From Isoetes taiwanensis (lineage: Eukaryota > Streptophyta > Lycopodiopsida > Isoetales > Isoetaceae), in NCBI GenBank assembly GCA_021234155.1, contig JAJEKV010000004.1, positions 12,154,109 through 12,218,108 on the forward strand: DNA of 64,000 bases. Reading direction: 5' to 3'. A model generated the notes under the pieces. It saw only the letters and a program-made list of their open reading frames with translations, did no database searches and was not told where the DNA came from. Made by a program: the position numbers and the translations under genes. Positions 11,338-21,759 of this stretch are shown here, piece after piece; positions within the stretch are counted from its first letter, which is position 1; every line of letters starts with the position of its first letter.

Positions 11338-13037
11338 GTGGCATTAACGTCTCAAATAGAGTCGCAACCAGTAGAGGCATTGGCATCCCAAACAGAGGCT
11401 ACAGAGTTGCAACCTGAGTCATCTTCTGCACCATTGCCGCGTAGAAAAAGAAGTAGACCACAACAAGCATGGTCTACTTTGAGACCAGAATTTATGAACT
11501 GGTTGTGTAATCGGCTGTGCAATGCTTCAGCTCAGGATTTGGAATTGATTACCAATAGTGAGGAAGGATGGCTAGACTACCATGCAGACTTGGTAAAAGA
11601 TGCCGAGAGGTCTTTTAAACTTCGAATGATGGATCTAGAGCCCGAAAAGTGTGAGCAAGAGAGGTATACATGGATAGTGGGTAATATTAGCCGCACTACC
11701 GGGAATATGATCACAGAAGTTTCAAATTTGAGTAGTCCTCGCTTGAGGGTAGAGCTAAAAGAAAAAAGCCAAACACATGGAATGTGGCGTGGACCAATGA
11801 GAAAATTAAAGAAAGAAGCCCATCAACCCCTCATTTTGTTAAGAAAGTGTTGGCGCCAAACCATAAAAGCCAAACGTCCTGGTGAGACAGATAGGGAGTG
11901 GGAAGCTCGTAGAAGAGCAGATGCCAAGACAACTTGGTTTGCCAAAGTAGATTCATCACAGATAATAAACAGACAACGAATTGGTTCTGGTTCATATGGC
12001 GCCGTGTATAAGTGCAATATTTTAGGGTCTAGTTTTATTAAGGATTAACCTTATTGTGTAAAACTCCAACATGATAATTTTCACCCAAGTACAGATCCCA
12101 ATAAGTTAGTGCAAGCTATGTTGAAGAACATGAGGGAGTCGGAATGCAAGTTAGGCACTGGTGTGTATAATGATTGCATTGGTAGCACAACCGGCTTAGA
12201 AAGACAAGGGTTAATTTTCCTTTTTGGAATGGAGGTTAGTTGGCAACCTTCTTTACAAGTCATGGAAGCAATGCTTTTGCAGAGCTTGCATTCAAGAAGT
12301 TAGGAGCTGTCCCGAGTTGAGTTGAGACGGACTTGAGGTTGCTTGAGGGCGCAAAAAAGAAAGAATTATTTGTTGCCTCTAGGGTTGGGGACTTGGCAAT
12401 GTCATTTTGCGTGAGACTCTGAAAACTCCATCAAGAAAGATATTTGCATATGGATTTGCATCCGCGCAATATATTGCTCCATTTTGATTATGGAAAGGAG
12501 AAGGGATGTACTGATCCTCAGGCTGTATACATTGGCATTTGTGATTGGGGTGAATCTAGGTTGATCGGCGAGATAGTGGAGGTAAAACGATGGCATTACA
12601 AGGGTTTGGATGGCGAGGGTAAGAAAAGAATTGAGATGGAAAGGGCCAGGCATCCATATATGCACGATGATCTTTTTTTTGGTAGTGGCTCAAAGACAGT
12701 GCCTGCAAGGATTGACTTTGATTTGCACGGGGCAGCCTACATTGTCTACTACTTGGCTGATTTTGCTAGTAAGCACTCCTACCTGGAGTCAATAGGAAGC
12801 TTGGAGCAGCAAGGCAAGCATCGGAGAATGTGCGACTACTTGAAACATTGCGTTGAGTCGCCAATAAGAGACAAAACACGAATATTTAATATGGCCCAGC
12901 TACTTGACACTATGCGGAGCAGTTTTCATTGCTCTCCAATGCCGTGCACGAGGCCACAGTTGGAATCAGATTGGATTCTTCAACTTGGCCAGGGTGGCGA
13001 CGACGCAGTAGACCAAGCTGGTCCTAGTCACGCTTAG
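11338..13037 (+). pseudogene. Divergent protein kinase relic
   Basis: Two main frames together make a kinase. The first (11338-12048) has a serine/proline-rich N-terminus, a basic patch (PRRKRSRP), a charged helical region, and ends in a glycine-rich loop, RIGSGSYGAVYKC, just before a TAA. The second (12444-13037) has the catalytic loop HMDLHPRNILL, then CDWGE in the place of DFG, and a C-lobe tail. The segment between (about 12050-12440) is open in other frames and frameshifted. HxD and the following N are kept and DFG is replaced by DWG. The first frame starts at a GTG with no ATG in frame, so an upstream exon is probable. As read it cannot give a whole kinase. The kinase fold is well supported; subfamily and substrate are unknown. 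A RING-protein relic follows on the same strand about 280 bp downstream. Confidence 0.72.
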
Positions 13038-13316
13038 CGTGCATATTCTGTCGAGTATTCACACACGAGCATAATTTCACATTCAAACATTCTTGTACTA
13101 TATAATATTCCAAATAAATTGATTAAACGAGCGTTTGATGCTATTTGAGAAATTATTGTTTGTGTGTATAGCTTAGTTCGTATTTTTGCATGTTTTTTGT
13201 ATTATTTATTGTGTGTTTTTTGTATATGTTGCAGCTAACGAAAATTATAAAGACAAGAAGTCAAAGCACACCGTCACAAGTCAATCAACGCATCTATCCA
13301 AGTTAGCACTATAATT

Positions 13317-13633
13317 ATGTCTCGTGAAGGAGACGAAGAATCTCATCCACAGAATGTGGGTACGTCGGAGCAGCAACAGGATCAGCATGATTTTTCGGTA
13401 CCCACGAATTTGAGGACTCCCTCTCCTTTCTTGCAAGACATGGAGAATGAGCTTGAAATGTCAGCTGCTCGGCAGATGGAGAGAGCAGCGGCATATGCAA
13501 GAGCGAATGAGTTTCGCACGACCGAGTTAAGAAGGCTGCGTGCGATGGACGAAGTTTCGAAGAGGGAGGATTGCACCATCACAGAGGTGCATAATGTAGC
13601 CAGCGAGTCAGGGTCAGGCCATTGTCCGCATGG
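13317..13633 (+). pseudogene. Coiled-coil/RING protein relic, 5' part
   Basis: The frame opens at an ATG at 13317 (MSREGDEESHPQ), just after a pyrimidine-rich 'tatatgttgcag' acceptor-like site. It encodes a hydrophilic, Glu/Gln/Arg-rich segment with helical heptad character (ENELEMSAARQMERAAAYAR) and ends in HCPHG where a 7-kb element interrupts it. The frame continues without shift in the part at 20665. The gene sits about 280 bp after the kinase relic on the same strand. I recognise no family for this N-terminal part. Confidence 0.6.
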
Positions 13634-13735
13634 AACAAAGTTTAAAATGAAACGCACTAATTTGCTCAAAACGCACTTCAAAAGGAATCTTTGAAAGATT
13701 CCCTAAAATCCCCCCAAAAAGGTCCCTTTTCATGG
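13634..13735 (+). repeat. Left terminal inverted repeat of the 7-kb element
   Basis: Strong match to the reversed right end over the first 25 bp or so, then patchy similarity (tttgaaagattcc, ccctYtaaaaagg-like). It contains its own small palindrome, ggaatctttgaaagattcc. Confidence 0.7.
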
Positions 13736-14205
13736 TATATTTGTGACAAGTGTGACAATTTGAAAATTTTAGGCATCATTTTTGAGGGGGAGTGTGAACT
13801 TAGCTTCCATTCAAAATTGTTTGACATCCCTTTTTGGCCCCCTAGTTTGGTTTGAGAAATAGTAATATTTTCAAAAACTAAACAAAATAGACATTGAAAA
13901 AAACAGCAAGCACACTAAAGTGCCAAAAAGGTATTTTATTCAAAGTTTTCAAAATCAGTACAAAACTATGAACAAAGCTGTAAAAAATGCAACACATTTT
14001 GACATTGCCTCATTGAAGCAAACATTTTCATATGAAAATATGCCTCATTGAACAAACTTACACTTTGAAGCGCAAGTTGGAGTCGAAGACGCTCGCTCTT
14101 CGTCTTATATACTTGCTCTCATTTGCTCATCCGTCTTGCTATAGACTTATGTATACCGCGATGACAATGCGTGGACATAACGCCTTCAAAATAAATTTCT
14201 GGGTG

Positions 14206-14612
14206 GTATAAATTTATACCACAATAGGTAGTGCTGTGCGGATATAACATGCCAGAGAGTTCGCATGGTATAAATTTATACCGCAAATGGACTCGAGCGG
14301 TATAAATTTATACCACAAGAGGACTCGAGCGGTATAAATTTATACCGCGAGAGCTCCCACGGTATAAATTTATACCGTGAGAGCTCCCTCATTATACCGC
14401 GAGAGCTCTCTCGGTATAAATTTATACCGCGACAGCTCTCTCGGTATAAATTTATACCGCAGACAACCTTCAGACAATCAATTTATACACATATATGTGT
14501 GTGTATATATATATGATAATATATATACATACTTACATATATATATCCGAAGAAAAGAGAACTCATGCGGTATAAATCTATACGGAGAAACAGTATAAAT
14601 TTATACCGAATT
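14206..14612. repeat. Array of GGTATAAATTTATACC palindromes
   Basis: The 16-bp perfect palindrome GGTATAAATTTATACC occurs seven times between about 14208 and 14460. There is also a half-copy at about 14391 and two decayed copies at about 14569 and 14590. The spacing is short and partly regular (about 30 bp), with linkers of the type 'gcgagagctcYc' and 'ggactcgag'. It lies about 570 bp inside the left end of the 7-kb TIR element and is followed by (TA)n-rich DNA. Subterminal repeats of this sort bind transposase in several plant DNA transposon groups; that role here is inference. Confidence 0.85.
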
Positions 14613-14619
14613 GCATATA

Positions 14620-16071
14620 TATACAAAACGTTTATATATCTGTTATATATATACAATTATATAAGCTGCCCCCTTTTTTCCGACCCGAGGTGTCGCCGTC
14701 TGGATGGTCCAGATTGTGAGATCCGACGGTCCTGACGAAGCCACGTTATTCTACCCCAAGCACCCCCGTTATTTATTGCATTTATTGCTATAGGATGAAG
14801 TGGCTTTGAAATGTTGCCACATATAATATTGCATTAAATGCTATGTAAAGAGGTGGCAAGACATTTAATTAATATTGTGAGGTGGCAGCAAAAATTAATG
14901 GCAAGAATCCGTATCATTTTGCCCTCTCGAACTCGATTGCTTTATTTTTCACTGATCTTCCGGCTATGGCGCATTGAGGCGGTTCATTTTCCTTCTTCTT
15001 CGTACCAAGATCGATTGCATGGCTTAAGCATTTGCATGTCCGCCTTTGGTGGCGCAGGTCTGCGAGCTGAAGTTGATGTCGGCTTCTATTTTCTATTTGG
15101 ATGGGGAAATATAGATATCTGAAGTTGTGTAGTCCGCATTCTGCTGTACCATTCTGCTGTCTTGAGCATTTTCCTTACCTTTCTTGATTGTGCATTTTCC
15201 TTTCTTGATTGTTAAATGCATTATATTCTTATTTGATTCTTATCTTGATTGATTTGTTGCATCGTATTCTTATCTGATGCGACTGATGCACAATCAAGAA
15301 ACGAATATGATTCTTATCTGAATCCGTTTGTTGATAGCTGGCTTAGTTTGAACTTTCATTCCTATGCGTTAATACAGATTTGCAAATCTAGGTTGTTACT
15401 ACAGTGCAGACATCTAATTCTTTTCTGCTCTCATTCTGAAGATTCCTAAGGGCACAGATCCATCCACCATCATCTATATGTCGGGTTTTCATACCCCAAC
15501 ACAGGCTCTGCCATCGATTTATGAGGGGCTTCTACGCATGTGGATTTCCTAAATTTAAATTGATTGGGCGATTTATTTCGATCTACAAACGTATGCCATG
15601 CCAATTTCTGTATATGTCGATTCTCATAATATATCAGCTATGGTAGAACAGATAAATCCAAATGGGTCGAGTTTGTTTTTTATGGCAGAGCATCCCAAAA
15701 ATAGTTTGAATGATGGATTCTATCAGCCAGAGTTTCTGGATTCTATACTACGGCGTAGAGTAAAGCAAAGATCTCTGTGAAATAGGGAAAATTCCTCATT
15801 CTTTTTCATCCCTCTTGGTTTTTGATAAGCATCTATCCGGATCCATTCCACCAATATTTCAGTATGTTCTGGTTCGCTTCTAGACCAATTGTGAAAGATT
15901 GAAGCTTCTAGAGCAACTGTGAAAAATTGAAGACTCTGTTATTTTGTTTCTGCCGAAGTTAAATCTGTAAGAACAACCCATTTGTTGGCTGACTGCTGCC
16001 AAACTGAAGAGCTACAGTCTGTAGAAGTGGAAGAAGTAGATAAATCGCTTGGGAAAGAGCTGAACCTAGTT
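14620..16071. other. Interior of the 7-kb element, unassigned
   Basis: AT-rich to mixed sequence. Short plus-strand open frames at 14838-15122, 15249-15449 and 15598-15780 show no recognisable domain. Repeated phrases 'tttcttgattgt' and 'attcttatctga' at about 15180-15330 form a loose local repeat. These pieces may be captured host DNA. Confidence 0.35.
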
Positions 16072-16425
16072 TTAATTGGGTAAAACAGTGGTAGCAGAAA
16101 CGGCGTTATACAATGCATCGATATAGCTGATTTTTGCAGAATTTCGTTTTGGATTGAATCGAATAAGGATTGATCCGATCAAACAGATCAGGACGATGTA
16201 GAGCAGATGGACTCTGTAGTACGTCAAATGATTTCTGATATTGAACCGCTGCTTTGAATTCTTGGGTTGCCATGGATCTGGCGAAGCCAAAAGGGGCGAT
16301 GAAATCTCTGATTCTTCGTACAAACTACTTCTTCGTGATAGATTTGGCGTTTCAACTTCTTCGTCCTGATCTGCCATAGGCCTTAAATCGAACCCTTTTT
16401 TTCTTTTCCCGTGTCGGCAGATCAC
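16072..16425 (-). pseudogene. Possible Trk/HKT cation transporter N-terminal fragment
   Basis: Minus frame of 117 codons. It has a polar, serine-rich leader (SRRSSLYEESEISSPLL), then YYRVHLLYIVLICLIGSILI, a plausible first transmembrane segment, and finally YIDALYNAVSATTV before a stop. The SATTV element after an amphipathic 'YIDALF' stretch resembles the first pore-loop region of Trk/HKT-type K+/Na+ transporters. Only this first exon-like piece is present and it lies inside the TIR element, so capture from a host gene is the simplest reading. The family call rests on a short motif and could be wrong; any membrane protein first exon remains possible. Confidence 0.42.
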
Positions 16426-16429
16426 AGGC

Positions 16430-18537
16430 TCTCCATATTTTTACCCATATCTATTGCACAGGTTTTACACAGTTTTTATCCTCGTCTTTTAATATACGGG
16501 GTTCGATTAAAATAAAGAAATAATTAGGTTCTAAACCACTAGTCATAGTGTTGCCCTTAGATTTCACAAAACTCTATAACGGTCCCTACCGTTGGTTGAT
16601 CATGTTGCGTTCCGAGCTCGAAGAATCTCTTAACCCAATCTACTTAAAATGTTTTGGCCAACTGCTAACGTTTTGTTCAGTGAGCGCTCACGCCGGATTT
16701 TGCGTTTTTCCCTTCCCTGGCCTTTTCATGGGGTAAAAGGGACCTGGTGAATTGGACTGTCACAGACTGCTTGCAAGGCTATCAAAGAAAGTGTTACCAT
16801 GCATGAAGAACAGAATGTGTATGCACTTGAAGAATTTTGCATTCTGCTTTATTATTAACTCTGATTTTGTCATCTGTATTTTGACAGAGAACCAAGTTGT
16901 GGCTATGGCGACTGCGAGCTCTTTAGCATGGCGACTGCGAGCTCTTTAGCATGACACAACATTCAAAGGCTATCATTCGCGCCCCAGTTGGGTTTCAGCA
17001 TTTCTATTTGCAGATCTGCTTCAGATAAGCCCTTTGCACTGTCGAGTTTATTCGCTTGCAATTTTTTTAATCTGTTGAAACTTGCAGACAGTGTGACTAA
17101 AGCCAGTTTGCCTTCTTTGGAGGTTCATTCCAGTTTGCAAGGCTCAAAACAGAGATCTGAAAATGAGCTTGATTTTTCCCGTAACATGGTAAGCTTGTTT
17201 CTTATAGCATTAAATTTAATGCAGTATGTTTGTGTGGAAGGAGCATAAGAGTGTTAGCAAATTTCCACTTTTAATTTTATTTTAGACGCAGAGCATGCCC
17301 ATAGAGAGGGCCAACAAAATTGCATTGGCATGTGTATTTGAGGAGGATGGTTTTTTAAATAATTGGAGAGCACAGCTATAACGTCCCAACAATTTTCGTT
17401 TCCCTTTTTTTCTTGTGTTAGCTCCAACAAGCAGACTTCAAGGAAGTCAGGTTAAATATTAAGTAATGTCTATTGTCGAGTTTTGTCTGGTAAGATTCTC
17501 CTCTCTATTGCTGCATGTCCTTTTTTTTATCGTTGTTTCTTGTTTCTTTACCACCACAGATATACAACAAAAGTAAACATTTTTTTCTGGTTTAATTGTC
17601 GTGAGTTTGAAGAAGCAGATGCAGGTAATGCGAATTGCAGAAAATGGCAGTACATAGGACATGTAGACTCCTTCCACATTTAGTTTCGACCTTATGCAGG
17701 TTACAGCTTGAGATATTACTTTACTTTTGTTATTTTCTGCTCAAAACTCGTGCAACTGGCATCAGCTTAACATGTTGGCTTATTTTTGTTGTTTTTTGCC
17801 CAAAACTTGTGCAACAGGCACCAAGGGTCCTCTTTGTACCAAGTTTGACGTCTATGTGTCGCTTTCTACTGAGGCAGCTACTAAGGTGATTCAACGAATA
17901 GAGAGAGCTTTATGATTGTGGCGCCAAATAGGACCACCACAACCTATTTCAGTGCATACTTCAAAAATGAGTAATTATTTCTATTAGTAATCATGCGTAC
18001 TTCAAAAATAACATAGGGAGTCCTTTGACATTTATAAGGTTTGGTCAATAGCCATAGCTTAAATTTAACATAGAGGATCATGCACCAAGTTGATCAACAT
18101 GTGCCATCCATCAAACATTGGAATGCAGTCATCCAACGACTCCACCAGAGTGAAATTATATATCAAATAATCTAAAGGCAGCTATCCAGTGATCAACTTT
18201 CATGGCCTGCACGCCCTTAAATAGGTCTCCTCCCCTACAAAAGAAGCATCCCAAATGTTTAAGTGGAATTAGCCACATATGCTAAAATCATGATTGAAAG
18301 GTAGAATCCTTTCAATTCATCAAAAACGGCTCGGGATAGTCATCAAAAACGTGGAAGTCATTTTAGCTAAATAATTTATAAGCATGTGAAACATTTATAA
18401 TTGTCTATCTTGAAATTAATGGTCATTAAGTTCCCACGGGCCTTAGTGAAATTGGCTACATATGCCACAACTAATAACTCAAAGGTTTCATATTTGAAAT
18501 GGACTGTCCAAGATTAATGCATTTGTCATTGCAAACG
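16430..18537. other. Interior of the 7-kb element, unassigned
   Basis: No domain recognised. A 24-bp direct duplication (ggcgactgcgagctctttag core) lies at about 16906-16953. A loose duplication around 'caaaactYgtgcaaYWggcaYcaa' lies at about 17740-17825. Confidence 0.35.
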
Positions 18538-18890
18538 AAGCCTCTCAATTTAATAAATTTTAAACAGTTATTTTGGATCCTTGAAGTCTAATGTTCACCA
18601 ATCAACTTAATCATTTTACGTCAGTAAAAAATAATGGCCTTCCTTATGCTGTAGTTGCATCGATAGTGAGATGTTAAGCAAGCCTCTCAATTTAACAAAT
18701 TTCAATTTTTGGATCCTTGAAATCTAATGTCCCTCAATCAATTTAATCATTTTAGTTCAGTAAAAAATAATTGCCTTCCTTATGCTCTAGATTTAATGTT
18801 CCCCAATCAATTTAATCATTTTACTTCAGTAAAATATAACGGCCTTCCTTATGCTCTAGTTGCATCGACAGTGAGATGTTAAGCAACTTT
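18538..18890. repeat. Tandem repeat, about 140 bp unit, 2.5 copies
   Basis: The series 'agcctctcaatttaa...', 'ggatccttgaaRtctaatgt', 'caatttaatcatttta', 'ggccttccttatgct', 'gttgcatcgaYagtgagatg' recurs at about 18538-18680 and 18680-18795, with a partial third unit to 18890. A shorter direct repeat (about 53 bp, 'gatgatgaggttgaatatt...') follows at about 18969-19062. Confidence 0.7.
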
Positions 18891-19062
18891 ATTCCGACAA
18901 AGGTGTCATAATATGATGTTATTTCACCACTTCATGTACCAATTTGCACGGAGGGTATATGAACTGGGTGATGATGAGGTTGAATATTGGAACAAGCTTC
19001 GTAAGGGATAAAATAAGATGATGAGGTTGAATATTAAAACAAGCTTCGTGAGAGACAAAATA

Positions 19063-20555
19063 AGATGCTGCGGGAGACACAGGATATCTTCATCATCTAA
19101 TAAACAAATGACGCAAATATTTAGACTTTGTATTTGTGGAACAAGCTATTTAACTAGGAGTTGGAGCTACAAAAACCGTTGTCGCTAATTATGTCTTTAG
19201 GGGATAATCTTCAGAAATTGTTGCTCCATGGGTGGGAGCAGAAGAATTTCCTTTGGGCCTCACATAGCCTTGCGTCCCTTCCACCATTTTTTGCTATCAC
19301 TTGGAACAGTGCAGATGATAAAGCATTGGCACCCGAAGTGCCAACAACCACTGTCGCATGCATTGTAGCATATTTGGGAGTTGTCACCTTCCTTGAAAAT
19401 ATCTGAAGTATCAAAATGTTAAGTGTGACGGAGGAAGCCTATATATTGTGACTTTACATAACTTTGACTTTGACTTCTTAGCAACCTACCAGTTGACTTA
19501 TACACTCCATCATAGTACAAAGACTTGTATATATGTATATATATATGCAGTCCAGAGGTAGAGTATATATCGTGTAAAATCTTTTGGGGTCTTTCTTACT
19601 CGCCAAAGGGTTTGGCAACTGAAAACTACTAAAGTAACACACATAAGGGATAATTTTACACACTTTTCTTAGTTTTTTAGTCTAAAAAGTTCTAAAACGG
19701 TTCTAAAATTTCTGAGCTTGTAATGCAATGTTAGAGCATAAAGTAGTCGAATCATGTTGTTATTTCTACTTTTTTTTCTCTATATACATGCGAAGTTCAC
19801 TTCAGGCAGCTAAAAAATTGCTACTAAAGGCAAAGAACTCCAAAATATTATGTGACATAGGTGTTTGACTAGAAGGAAACCACGTGGTTTATCCAGAGGG
19901 GAGCGAGGAGTAGCAACCCCTCAGAAGTTTACCTATTTATTTACAAAATATTTAGGAAAGGGTAAGGCAGACGAATACTTCACTGCCAGAGAAATGTGCA
20001 TGGTGCCCACTGCTGCAGATGACGTAATTGTGATGAATATGCTCAACATTGCTAAGGAGATTGACTATCTCCTGAGCATCACCATGTTGTAGATTGGTAT
20101 GTGCGTTCAAAAATACATCTCCGAGAATAAAAAAGGAGGGCATGTAATCACATGGCTTCATTACTTCAATAAATTTATACTGCATCATCAACTAAAACTT
20201 CAGCTTAACTACAAAATATCGTGGATGTATTGGTAATTGTAATACGGTTTGTCATTCAAGAAGTTTGTTCAACTGCCTCCCAATGTGTTTTAAGGTCCAT
20301 TAGGATGTTCAGCCAAAATGGTTGTGAAATAACAAATTTCCTGTCTTCTAAAACAGCTAATATAAAAATTTTCAGGGACAAGGTACAAAAGCATCTAATT
20401 TCTTCATACGAATTTGCCCCATAGTAAATCTTTGAATTTCATTGTAGTTCTTTCCCCCTCTACAATGGGATTTTTTGTGTGTGTATGTTTTTCCTTAATA
20501 CTAAGTCTTCTTAAAATGTCTGTTTTCACGAGCAGTTTTATAAATCTTTGGACTA
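19063..20555. other. Right interior of the 7-kb element, unassigned
   Basis: Open frames at 19161-19406 (contains PEVPTTTVACIVAYLGVV) and 19865-20092 (contains YLGKGKADEYFTAREM) look gene-derived but match nothing I can name. The rest is AT-rich. Confidence 0.3.
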
Positions 20556-20664
20556 AAGGTAATAAAAAGGCCCTTTTTAGAGGGATTTCAGAATTTTATA
20601 AATTTTCAGAAGGAATCTTTCAAACGCACTTCTTAAATAAGTGCGTTTCATTTTAAACCTTGTT
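20556..20664 (-). repeat. Right terminal inverted repeat of the 7-kb element
   Basis: Ends cattttaaaccttgtt at 20664, the reverse of the left end with one mismatch in the outer 20 bp, and is followed by ATGG. Interior similarity to the left end is interrupted by a gap of about 15-20 bp. Confidence 0.7.
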
Positions 20665-21745
20665 ATGGAGCAGATTACGAAGACATAATGGCAAATTTGG
20701 ACAAGAATGAGTTTAAAAGAGAGTGGCCTAGTAGGTGGGGTAAGTATAAGGCTCACGAGTGCAGGATTGCTCTGGTTCGAGCAAAAGCAGTCGAGCGCCA
20801 TGTCCAAGTGAAGGGACATTTACCCCACAATGGAGAGTTCAGCAAGAGTTTCGCATAGCAAGTATACTACGAGCTTGTGAAGGGAGTGCCCATAAATTAT
20901 GGGAGTAGAAAATGGAGGCAAGGAAGCGGTAGTGGCAGCACCAAGAGGGTCAAGCTATCGGAAGATAGCGAGAGTGGGGCACATGGTGAGCCTGTCACCA
21001 TTACATACCTTGTTTCTGACGCTCTCCAACTTTTGGAGGTGGCAGGGGTAGCTGCGGCTGGAGCCGTGAATGACCTTGTAGATATTCGGGCCCAACTGGA
21101 GAATGAGAGGAGTCGGAACCTAACCCTCTCCGAAGAGAATATTCGCTTAAAGGACCGTGCCGATGGGTATGAGAAGATGGCCGCTGAATTAGAGGACACT
21201 AAACGGCAGCTAGCAGCTTTGAATAGAGAGGTTACGGTCCTCATGACTAACAACGATCACTTGCGCAATCTGACAAAATCGTTGGACTCTGATCCTTTTA
21301 GGGTGACTTCGGAGCAGGCAATATCATATCTCCCTATGAGAGCCAGTGGGAGGACCTGAAGCTCCAAGATTCCAGACATTGCCCAGTGTGTGGTGACAAC
21401 TTGACACAGGTGGGTTGGTACACTCTAGGATGTGGGCATCGCCTGCACATGCGATGTGTTCTTGATTGGATGTTGGGAAGCCGCTTCTGTCCAATGCAAG
21501 ATGGATGGATTTTTTCCGAGTTACAATATGCCATATTAAATATGCAAGGTCGCATGCCAGAGTTGCCACATCTGACCGCTCGCAGGAGGGATGGGCAGAT
21601 GCACACTTTTCAAACCTTTCGTGAGATGGAATTGTGGAGGGGGGTGGAGGAGCCGCGTGAAGGAGAGACAGTGCCAGACATTAACCAGTTCTTACCACCA
21701 CCTCCAGGGCCGCAGGGTGATTATATTGACCCAAATGACCAATGA
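20665..21745 (+). pseudogene. Coiled-coil/RING protein relic, 3' part
   Basis: Continues in frame from the part ending at 13633. First comes a basic, Trp-rich segment (NEFKREWPSRWGKYKAHECR). Then there is an in-frame TAG at about 20857, a basic linker (GSTKRVKLSEDSE), a long heptad-rich helix (about 21080-21290, ERSRNLTLSEENIRLKDR), and a RING-type cysteine/histidine cluster at about 21377-21490: HCPVCG, then LGCGHRLHMRCVLDWML and FCPMQ. That fits a C-x2-C ... C-x-H-x3-H/M-x2-C ... CP RING pattern, though the last pair is imperfect. A frame change of one step lies near 21355 between the coiled coil and the RING. Proline-rich tail, stop at 21743. RING proteins are typically E3 ubiquitin ligases; here the gene is broken by an insertion and a stop. 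Confidence 0.65.
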
Positions 21746-21759
21746 AAATGAGATATTAC

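Larger units (their letters stand above)
13634..20664. mobile_element. 7.03-kb non-autonomous TIR DNA element inside a gene
   Basis: The ends are inverted copies of each other: the left end begins AACAAAGTTTAAAATGAAAC and the right end, reverse-complemented, begins AACAAGGTTTAAAATGAAAC. The next bases (GCACT) match too, and looser similarity extends about 100 bp. ATGG flanks both sides (13630-13633 and 20665-20668), consistent with a 4-bp target duplication. An alternative reading puts the boundary at a TTAA inside the repeat. Removing the element under either model leaves the flanking coding frame open, which is strong evidence of insertion. Inside are a palindrome array near the left end, tandem repeats, and a fragment resembling a cation transporter. 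No transposase is visible, so it would need one in trans. Superfamily not assigned. Confidence 0.75.

Noticed and set aside
19161-19406. Membrane transporter fragment (PEVPTTTVACIVAYLGVV)
   Set aside because: Loose resemblance to MFS-type segments, too short to support.
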